Source of the DNA: JACCYQ01 sp036675565
Lineage (GTDB): Bacteria; Bacteroidota; Bacteroidia; Chitinophagales; Chitinophagaceae
NCBI GenBank assembly: GCA_036675565.1
Contig: JAKFER010000128.1
Span: 1-32,026, forward strand
Direction: 5' to 3'
DNA length: 32,026 nt
Part shown: positions 16,105-23,351 of the stretch, piece after piece
How the letters are laid out: every line of letters starts with the position of its first letter
Position numbering within the stretch: position 1 is the first letter of the stretch
The notes under the pieces: model-generated
The model's input: the letters and a program-made list of their open reading frames with translations, nothing else
The model's database searches: none
What the model was told of the DNA's origin: nothing
Position numbers and translations under genes: made by a program

Positions 16105-17490
16105 TCAGCGTGGGTTTTGTTCGACCAGGTCGTTAGCGAATATTTCCTCGTTTGGAATCAGGAACGTGTAGCGCAGATCATTGGGTAAGAGCTTATGGGT
16201 GGTACCCTGTACAACTCTTTCAATGGTGACGGCAAAACGCGGATCCAGGTTGAGCCTTCGCAGGTCAGTCCAGCGCAATCCCCGTTGAATCAGTTCTTTT
16301 CGTCTTTCTGTTAAAATAATAGCTAAGGCTTCGTCTTCAGTATTAGCAACAAAATCAACATAAGTACCTGTTTTCCAGCGGGTGGATAAAAGGGTATTGA
16401 GATCACTCATGGCGCCGGTAATATTGTTTAACCTGGCTCTGCATTCTGCCCGAATAAGGTAAAGCTCATCTGTTGCAATGCCAGTTAACATCCTGCCAGT
16501 ACCAGCATATGCGCCACCCAATTTATAACCATCACCCAAAGGAAAATAGAACATTTCTTTACGCAGGTCATTGTCAGAATATGAGTTATATAAAGTACTG
16601 TCGATATAACCTCCTCTTGCACCGCGCGTAAAAAGCGAATAGGTATTTAGTATAGATTCATAAATCACTTCTTCATGAAAGCGGGGAAAGGGGTTTGAAT
16701 TAGGACTAGGTTTTACCAGCATATTATAATCCAGCAGGACAGAATGGGTTTTTAAAGCGGAATCTGCATACTTCAAAGCCAATTCATATTCACTCATAGA
16801 TAAATATATTCTAGCCAGCAGGCCATATCCTGCAGCTTTAACCGGGCGTGTTTTATATTGTGTTTGTTCGGGTAATGTGCTGATGGCACTTTTAAGATCA
16901 GCGAGGACCTGCTGGTAGGATGTCTCCAAATTGGCCCGAGGCGACCTGACTTGAACATCATTGTTTAATGAAAGAACTACGCCCATTTTACTACCAGCTG
17001 AATTCTTTTCATAAACAGGCGCAAAAATTTGTAAAAGTTCCCAATGGGTTTGGGCCCTGAAAAATAAGGCACTGCCCATTATTTCATTTTTTTGGATAGA
17101 CTCCTGTTCGTTAACAGCTATATATTTATCGGAAAGATCAATAATAGAATTAATTGTAAAGAGTTTCCTATAGCCTGCATCCCAGTCAAAGTTAGTGAGG
17201 TTTGCATCATCCTGCCAGGTATAAAAGCTTTGTTCAAGAGGTGAAACTCCTATAAAAATATCATCGGGGGCAAATATGTTATCACAGGTTATTTCCTGTG
17301 ATCCCAGGCTGGACGTTGTTAACAATTGAGCATCATCCAGCATGGCCCGGAAGTCTGCTAATGTAGCCGGTACAACCATCGTTTTATTGGGCTTTGCCGA
17401 AAGAAAATCCTTTTTGCAGGAGCTGAATAATATCCCGAGAAAACAAACAACAGGTACCGAATATTTTATAATTGATTTCATAACGTTCAT
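16105..17490 (-). CDS. SusD/RagB-family outer-membrane lipoprotein, system B
   Basis: 461 aa from ATG at 17490; an ATG three codons later (17481) is an equally possible start. Lipoprotein signal with Cys25 in LGILFSSCKKDF, SusD N-terminal block KPNKTMVVPATLADFRAMLD, TPR-like helices (GYGLLARIYLSMSEYELALK) and the C-terminal block LTERRKELIQRGLRWTDLRR. It is the surface lid of the SusC encoded 8 bp upstream and is paralogous to the SusD of system A. Here it is followed by exporter genes rather than directly by a thioredoxin gene. Confidence 0.93.
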   Translation of the reverse strand: MNVMKSIIKYSVPVVCFLGILFSSCKKDFLSAKPNKTMVVPATLADFRAMLDDAQLLTTSSLGSQEITCDNIFAPDDIFIGVSPLEQSFYTWQDDANLTNFDWDAGYRKLFTINSIIDLSDKYIAVNEQESIQKNEIMGSALFFRAQTHWELLQIFAPVYEKNSAGSKMGVVLSLNNDVQVRSPRANLETSYQQVLADLKSAISTLPEQTQYKTRPVKAAGYGLLARIYLSMSEYELALKYADSALKTHSVLLDYNMLVKPSPNSNPFPRFHEEVIYESILNTYSLFTRGARGGYIDSTLYNSYSDNDLRKEMFYFPLGDGYKLGGAYAGTGRMLTGIATDELYLIRAECRARLNNITGAMSDLNTLLSTRWKTGTYVDFVANTEDEALAIILTERRKELIQRGLRWTDLRRLNLDPRFAVTIERVVQGTTHKLLPNDLRYTFLIPNEEIFANDLVEQNPR

Positions 17491-17498
17491 TTAATAAA

Positions 17499-20400
17499 TT
17501 AAAAATTAACACGAATGCCGGCTGACAAACTACGGGCGGGCGCAAAGAATGTGCGGTAATCCGGGTCTTTGACTTTATCGGTCGCTTTCCAAAGAATACC
17601 CAGGTTATTGGCATGAACATATACCTGCGCTTCTTTTATGGGCAGCCAGGGTTTTTTGATGAGTGAATAACTCAGCATAATATCCTGGAGTCTTATATGA
17701 TCGCCTTTTTCCACCCTGGCCTCACTGTAGTTGTAAAAAGTATTCCTGTTATTAGCCACTCCACCGGTCAGGGTTGGACGAAAAGATGGAATATCTGTGA
17801 AAGTTTCATCGCCTGGTTTTTGCCAGCGCAGTCCAAACTCATCGGAAATAATACTGATATTGCTAGCATTGGTCAGCGAAGTGTAACTTAAAAAAGGCAT
17901 CCTGAAATAATAACCGAGTCTGAAACTGACATTAACAGACAGAGAGAAATCCTTATAGCGAAGGCTATTGCGAAGCGCCCCGAAAACCGGAGGTCTTCCC
18001 GGGCCATGATATTTCATATCTTCTGCTTTCAGGTACCCTCTCATAATATTATTATGATCGGTGCTGGCAATACCATCAATGTATCCCATTGGGTCCCCTG
18101 TAGCCGGATCCAAACCAGCCCAATGATAGGAATAAACAGAAAAAAGAGGCCTTCCAACAACTGGTATCGGATCAAAAATGCGCTGACCCAATCCATAGCC
18201 ACGTGCCTGGGTTGCGGTATGATCCGTACCATAATGCGTAACCTTATCGTTAACCAGACTTACGTTCAGATCCGTACTCCATTTTAATAACCCGGTTGTA
18301 TTCTGACTACTCAGGTCCATGTCAACTCCGTTGGTCCTGGTATTGGCAAAATTTCCTTTAAATGAAGATATTCCGCTTGAAGGTGGAAAGAATTCCGATC
18401 CAATCAAATCAATACCTCGTTTGATATAATAATCAATACTACCCTGCAAACGCTTGTTCTTACTGGCAAAATCCAAGGCCATGTTGATGATCTCAACTTT
18501 CTCCCATCGCAAGTTGGGATTGGGGGGATTGGTTATGACAACATAAGGTTCATTTATACCAGACACTAACAAATTAATACGGCTTTCCCTGTACTGAGCC
18601 GTTAGCAGGGCCGCAATGGTATTATTGACATTGCCGTTGTATCCGAAACTGGTACGCAGTTTTAAATATGGAATCAAATCAGATTTATAAAAGGATTCCT
18701 TACTCAGTTCCCAACTCAAACCCGCAGACCATAGTGGTTTAACACGGTTATTGGTCTCTACGCCAAAAATATTGGAAGCATCCCTTCGTGCGCTACCGGT
18801 AATGGTAAACCGGTTATCAAACGTGTAAGATGCATTGGCATACATGGAATGAAACCGGTTGACTGAACCTGAATGTGATCCAAAATCAGGAATGAGTCGA
18901 TTGTTCAGATTGGTAATATAACTGGTATAGGTGTTCACATGATCAACCGGTACACTGATACCCAGGTCATCATTATAACCATAGTAGCCACCAGAATAAC
19001 CCTCCTGTTGAAAATCCCGCACTTCTGCTCCTGCCAAAGCTACAATATGGTGCCTGCCATTGAATACTTTATTGTAATTAACCTGTCCTCTGGCATTATG
19101 ACTGTAGCTTCGTGAATTATTGGTTAGTAATAAATCACCATTAGGAATCGGATATGAAAAGCTTCCGTCGGGATTCACCTGCGTAAAAGTATTAATCATG
19201 TCACGCAGCCGGTAACTTCTCTTCGACAACTGCTGTTCGCCATCAGTTAAATTATGCCAGTATTGATAAAGTGCATCAACCGTCAGACCAGGAATGACTT
19301 TATAAGTGATACCAGCCATTAGTCTATAATCTGCAGACTTTATAATATCGGGCGAGAGGCCAATTTCATCAAGGGGGTACATGTTCCAATCCAGTAACCC
19401 GTTATTCATGGCGTCATTGATAAAGTTTTTATTATAAACGGCAATTGGAAGTGAATTTCCGTTTTCATCAGCTAATTGTGAATATGGGAACAAGGAATTT
19501 CTGTTTTCCCAGGATGTCATGTGTAAGTTGCCAGTATTCTTAACGCTGTTGATATAATTAAGGTTACTATTAATTATAAGTCGGTCATTGAGCAGCTTCC
19601 ATGTATTTTTCAAATCCAGTGTCAGCCGTTTATAAGTATTTGCTACAATCCCTGTCTCGCTATCGTCAAAACCGGCATTGAGTGAATAATGGTGTATGGA
19701 ACCTCCACCTGTAAGATTTATGGATACCTGTTTATTGAGGGCGTTTTGATAATAATGTTTTTCGAATTCACGGCGGATATCCTGTTGCTTATAATAATTA
19801 ATTTGCTGTGTTGCTTCCTGGGGAGTGATAATGCCATCACGCCTGTTAATTAAAGTTTGGATCAATGGTTGAATAGCCGTTGTATTACTTGCAGCCAACG
19901 TTTGAAAAAATCCCTGGTCAAATAAATTGGTAACCACATCGACATACTCGGGAACAGTCATTTGGGGATGCTGAAACGCATCCAGTTTTTCTCCGATGGA
20001 GAAATTGATATTGGCGATTACCTGGGTTTTGCTGTTAAAACTTCCCGTTTTTGTTTCAATGATGATCACGCCATTACCAGCACGTGCACCCCAAATAGAA
20101 GCAGCGGTTGCGTCCTTTAAAATTGTTATGGATTTGACATCATTTGGATTGATATTTTTTATGTCCCCATCATAAGGAAAATTATCAACGACAATCAGCG
20201 GCTGGTTCTCAGAAAATATGGTCGATGTACCGCGGATGGTAATATTGGTTTTTTCGCTGGTAGGACCCAAATTTTCATCACGTTGAAAAATCAGACCGGG
20301 AACATAATCTTCCATTCGTTGGAGCACATTCAAACCCACTCTTTTTTCGATCAGTTCCTGGCCAATAATCGAAAAGGATCCGGCAGCCCTTTCTTTTGGA

Positions 20401-21104
20401 ATTCTTTGATAACCTGTGCTGACTGATACAATTTCATTTTCTTCCACTCTTCTTTTTACAACTATGGTTCCGAGGTCTGCCTTTCCGTTGATGCGCAATT
20501 CCCTGGTTTCAATATTTACCCCTGATATTACCAGCACAGCATTCTCGTCAATATCACTCAATTCAAATGCACCCTGAATATTACTGGAAACGCCTTTTGT
20601 TCCGCCCTTTACAATAACACTGGCAATTACAGGCTCACCTGATTCATCCACAATGCGTCCTTTAATATCAATGGGTGGCGGTAGTTCGTCTTCTTTGAAT
20701 TGCATGCTGTTACCTGAAACATTTTTCATTTTCAGTACTATCGTTTTTTCAATAATAGTATATGACAGGGGCTGGTCTTTAAAACATATCTGCAGTGCTT
20801 TTTCCAGGGGTACATTTTTTACTTCAATGCTTACTTTTCCAGCTCTTTGGATCCAGGCTTCATCGAAGAAGAAAACATAACCGGTTTGTTTTCTGATTTC
20901 GTTAAACACTTTTTCCATGGAAACGTTTTTCTCAGATAATGTAACATTCTGGGAAAATCCACTGGCACTTGCCGATAAACAAGCAGATAATAAAATGATT
21001 GCTGTAAACTTCATAATCAACAGCGATTTGGTGTTTAGAACTTTCAGCGCCAGGATTTTTTTCCGTAACGTTGTGAAGTTCACGTTTAGAGCCTTCGATT
21101 CCAT
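17499..21104 (-). CDS. SusC/RagA TonB-dependent transporter with STN signalling domain, system B
   Basis: 1201 aa, intact. Order: signal segment (about 31-48, MKFTAIILLSACLSASASG), STN domain (about 52-128), carboxypeptidase-like repeat (about 146-218), possible TonB box near NEIVSVSTGY (223-232), plug (about 235-355 with QPLIVVDNFPYDGDIKNINP and GARAGNGVIIIETK), then a long barrel with the SusC pattern LRWEKVEIINMALDFASKNK and the C-terminal KGDHIRLQDIMLSYSL...SAGIRVNF. The STN domain marks it as a transducer receptor that signals to FecR-B as well as an importer. The plug NFPYDGDI string is shared with the broken SusC of system A. ATG at 21104 follows a leader that is covered by a predicted antisense RNA. 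Confidence 0.95.
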   Translation of the reverse strand: MESKALNVNFTTLRKKILALKVLNTKSLLIMKFTAIILLSACLSASASGFSQNVTLSEKNVSMEKVFNEIRKQTGYVFFFDEAWIQRAGKVSIEVKNVPLEKALQICFKDQPLSYTIIEKTIVLKMKNVSGNSMQFKEDELPPPIDIKGRIVDESGEPVIASVIVKGGTKGVSSNIQGAFELSDIDENAVLVISGVNIETRELRINGKADLGTIVVKRRVEENEIVSVSTGYQRIPKERAAGSFSIIGQELIEKRVGLNVLQRMEDYVPGLIFQRDENLGPTSEKTNITIRGTSTIFSENQPLIVVDNFPYDGDIKNINPNDVKSITILKDATAASIWGARAGNGVIIIETKTGSFNSKTQVIANINFSIGEKLDAFQHPQMTVPEYVDVVTNLFDQGFFQTLAASNTTAIQPLIQTLINRRDGIITPQEATQQINYYKQQDIRREFEKHYYQNALNKQVSINLTGGGSIHHYSLNAGFDDSETGIVANTYKRLTLDLKNTWKLLNDRLIINSNLNYINSVKNTGNLHMTSWENRNSLFPYSQLADENGNSLPIAVYNKNFINDAMNNGLLDWNMYPLDEIGLSPDIIKSADYRLMAGITYKVIPGLTVDALYQYWHNLTDGEQQLSKRSYRLRDMINTFTQVNPDGSFSYPIPNGDLLLTNNSRSYSHNARGQVNYNKVFNGRHHIVALAGAEVRDFQQEGYSGGYYGYNDDLGISVPVDHVNTYTSYITNLNNRLIPDFGSHSGSVNRFHSMYANASYTFDNRFTITGSARRDASNIFGVETNNRVKPLWSAGLSWELSKESFYKSDLIPYLKLRTSFGYNGNVNNTIAALLTAQYRESRINLLVSGINEPYVVITNPPNPNLRWEKVEIINMALDFASKNKRLQGSIDYYIKRGIDLIGSEFFPPSSGISSFKGNFANTRTNGVDMDLSSQNTTGLLKWSTDLNVSLVNDKVTHYGTDHTATQARGYGLGQRIFDPIPVVGRPLFSVYSYHWAGLDPATGDPMGYIDGIASTDHNNIMRGYLKAEDMKYHGPGRPPVFGALRNSLRYKDFSLSVNVSFRLGYYFRMPFLSYTSLTNASNISIISDEFGLRWQKPGDETFTDIPSFRPTLTGGVANNRNTFYNYSEARVEKGDHIRLQDIMLSYSLIKKPWLPIKEAQVYVHANNLGILWKATDKVKDPDYRTFFAPARSLSAGIRVNF

Positions 21105-21111
21105 AACTTTG
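21104..21111 (+). promoter_or_regulatory. -7 box of a predicted antisense RNA at the susC-B start
   Basis: TAACTTTG on the plus strand, a perfect TAnnTTTG match, starting at the base complementary to the A of the susC-B start codon, exactly as at 8451-8458 in system A. A canonical -33 element is not evident. Confidence 0.5.
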
Positions 21112-21115
21112 TTTT

Positions 21116-21209
21116 AGTTTGGGTTAAACAATAAGCAGTCTGTCGAACGATTGAATAATTGGGTTAACCTAAGCGTCCGCCAGAAGTGTCCTACCACTTC
21201 TGGTTTTTT
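21116..21209 (+). ncRNA. Predicted cis-antisense RNA to the susC-B leader (DonS-like position)
   Basis: Predicted length about 94 nt, from just after TAACTTTG to the T run. Seen: 5' GTTTGGGTT (21117-21125) can pair, with two G-U pairs, to AACCTAAG (21166-21173), enclosing AAGCAGTCT (21133-21141), followed by a perfect terminator hairpin. The same blocks occur at the same spacing in system A, where the first helix is GTTTGGG with CCCAAAC, so pairing is kept while bases change. The RNA would be fully complementary to the susC-B leader mRNA. Function as a repressor of susC is inferred by analogy with the antisense RNAs of Bacteroides polysaccharide loci. The ends are estimates. Confidence 0.55.
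21180..21209 (+). terminator. Intrinsic terminator of the antisense RNA, system B
   Basis: Perfect 9-bp stem CCAGAAGTG-TCCTAC-CACTTCTGG (21180-21203) followed by six T on the plus strand. On the minus strand the hairpin is preceded by A and not followed by T, so it is not a terminator for fecR-susC transcription. Confidence 0.75.
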
Positions 21210-21287
21210 CTTTAGATCAACATTTGCGAAACATTTTTTAAAAGTATTTTATAATGGTTTTGTGCATTTAAAAACATGATCTGCTGA

Positions 21288-22469
21288 TCAATTCATCACC
21301 CGGATCTTTCGGCCTTCCACTTTAAATCTAACCTGACTTTCTTCCAACACTCGCAACACATTGGAAACATTACTCATCCTGGATATGGCACCACCAAATT
21401 TTCTGTCTGGTATTTCTCCTGCATATTCCACTTCCATATCATACCATCTTGCAATTTGCCGCATAACGGATTTCAGGTCAGACTGGTCAAAAGCAAATAA
21501 TCCATTTTTCCAGGCGATCACTGCATCTACATTCACTTCTTTTTTAACTTTAATTTCATTTGCAATTTGTGCTTGCTGTCCTGGTTTTAAAATTACCCAT
21601 TCGCCTTTTACTAATGATGTCTGTACAGAACCTTCCAGCAACGTAACTTTTATATCCTGTTCATCATCATAGGCATTCACATTAAATGAGGTACCCAGTA
21701 CTTTGATTTTCATATCTGCGTGAGATACAACAAAAGGTTTTTGTTTATCTGGCATTACTTCAAAATATGCTTCACCACTAACAACAACAGATCTTTCATC
21801 CCCTGAAAAGGTTACAGGATATTTTATAGATGAACCCGCATTCAGCCATACGCGGGAACCATCTGCGAATGTCATATTGATTACATTACTACCTCTCGGG
21901 TTGGTCAGTGTATTATAGATCAACTCATTTTGCATTTCACCGTTTGAAGATTTATATGCAATCGTTCCATCGGATAATTTTATAAGGTTTACCTGATCCT
22001 GTAAAGCGATCGATCCGTTAACCATTGAATCGAGATATATGATGCTTTTATCTGACAGGGTAATGGAGGCACGGTTAACAGTCGGAGCTGCTACATCATT
22101 TGTCACCGGAGCAGCAACCCAATTTGTTTTTTCAGGTTGATTGAGAAAAGTATACAATATTCCTGCAGCTAATAAAATCATGATGATGGCTGCAGCAGCC
22201 ATCATTTGATTTCTTCTGGATATTGTGGGTGTTTTAACGGTTTCAGTTGGATTATGGATGATGCGTTTGTACATTGCTTCCCAGTCAACATGATTAAACT
22301 CTTTGTTATTATCATATTGATTCCAGATGTCCTCTACAAAGTTTTTAAATTCACTTTCCTCATCTGCATGCTGCATCCAAGTGGCAAGTTCCATTTCCTC
22401 ATCTTCTGTAGCTATACCTGTTAGGTGGCCATTCAACAGGTAATAAATCCTTTCCTTTGAAAGATGCAT
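21288..22469 (-). CDS. FecR family anti-sigma factor, system B
   Basis: 393 aa with an ATG start. Cytoplasmic sigma-binding N-terminus (about 1-85, MHLSKERIYYLLNGHLTGIA), one membrane segment (about 89-109), FecR core (GSNVINMTFADGSRVWLNAG, GEAYFEVMP, VLGTSFNVNAYDDEQDIK) and C-terminal DUF4974-like domain (about 322-393, KFGGAISRMSNVSNVLRVLE). It should hold sigma B at the inner membrane until the SusC-B STN domain signals. Unlike its paralogues in systems A and C, it has no 8-bp-period repeats, and it is the more diverged of the three. It lies 102 bp after the sigma gene and 183 bp before susC-B. Confidence 0.93.
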   Translation of the reverse strand: MHLSKERIYYLLNGHLTGIATEDEEMELATWMQHADEESEFKNFVEDIWNQYDNNKEFNHVDWEAMYKRIIHNPTETVKTPTISRRNQMMAAAAIIMILLAAGILYTFLNQPEKTNWVAAPVTNDVAAPTVNRASITLSDKSIIYLDSMVNGSIALQDQVNLIKLSDGTIAYKSSNGEMQNELIYNTLTNPRGSNVINMTFADGSRVWLNAGSSIKYPVTFSGDERSVVVSGEAYFEVMPDKQKPFVVSHADMKIKVLGTSFNVNAYDDEQDIKVTLLEGSVQTSLVKGEWVILKPGQQAQIANEIKVKKEVNVDAVIAWKNGLFAFDQSDLKSVMRQIARWYDMEVEYAGEIPDRKFGGAISRMSNVSNVLRVLEESQVRFKVEGRKIRVMN

Positions 22470-22571
22470 AATAACGGTTTTAAAAGTCTAATCGTTAGCT
22501 AAATAATGCTGCTGCATACAGACAGATAACCGGTAAAGAAGAATGTACTACCGCCGGGTAAAATAATTTTT

Positions 22572-23168
22572 TTATAATTTATCTTTAAAAATCCAGAACA
22601 GGTAAAAGCCTGCCAGTCCTGCCTTATCAAGATAAACCCGGATGGTTTTAATAGCTTCTCCCAAGTGGTTTTTTACCGTGTTAGGTGATATATTCAATTC
22701 CTTTGCGACCTGTTCCCTGGTTAAACCAGCTTCTTTACTTAGTTTAAATACCAGTTGCTGTTGAGGGGGCAGACTGGCAATAGCTTTGCTGATCAATCGT
22801 TTGCTTTCATTGGCTAAAACTGTTTCATTGGTTGCATCAGTGATACCAATTGATTGTGCTTCGTGGCCCAGCATTCTGCGTTCCAGAGCAAGCCTTTTAT
22901 AGTGATTATAAATCCTGCGGTAAACAGCGGTAAAAAAATATGCTGAAGGAGCTTGCACATTGCGTAGCAATTCCCGCTTTTCCCAGATATGCATAAAAAC
23001 TTCCTGCACAATTTCTTCTGCCACCAAATCAGATTTGGTCATTTTCAGGACCACCGCATAGAAACGGTTTCTGTATAAATCAAAGAAGATCCGAAAGGCT
23101 CGTTCATCACCATCTGCAATATGCAAAAGCAATTCCTTTTCATCATATGGTGGTAGTTTGGTCAGCAT
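22572..23168 (-). CDS. FecI-like ECF sigma factor, system B
   Basis: 198 aa with an ATG start. Region 2 at about residues 22-90 (FRIFFDLYRNRFYAVVLKM, EEIVQEVFMHIWEKRELL), region 4 at about 125-180 (LPPQQQLVFKLSKEAGLT, helix-turn-helix NISPNTVKNHLGEAI). The C-terminus ends in an aromatic hydrophobic tail (GLAGFYLFWIFKDKL). Minus-strand TACTTTTC at 23183-23190, 14 bp before the start, is a 7-of-8 match to the -7 promoter box. It is the first gene of system B, 183 bp downstream of ligD. By family analogy it activates susC-B and the operon behind it. Confidence 0.93.
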   Translation of the reverse strand: MLTKLPPYDEKELLLHIADGDERAFRIFFDLYRNRFYAVVLKMTKSDLVAEEIVQEVFMHIWEKRELLRNVQAPSAYFFTAVYRRIYNHYKRLALERRMLGHEAQSIGITDATNETVLANESKRLISKAIASLPPQQQLVFKLSKEAGLTREQVAKELNISPNTVKNHLGEAIKTIRVYLDKAGLAGFYLFWIFKDKL

Positions 23169-23351
23169 TTTAGTTTTGTAAAGAAAAGTAAAATTTAGAA
23201 AATATGAAAACTGAGATTGAAAGTATATGAAATGATAAGTTTTTCTAGAGAGATATATTGAAGGATTTGAATAGATTTATTTTCTGTCGGTGAATTGCAA
23301 TTTATTTTTTGCGTGAAAGAATTTTTCAATTCATCACTTTCGCTTAGCATG

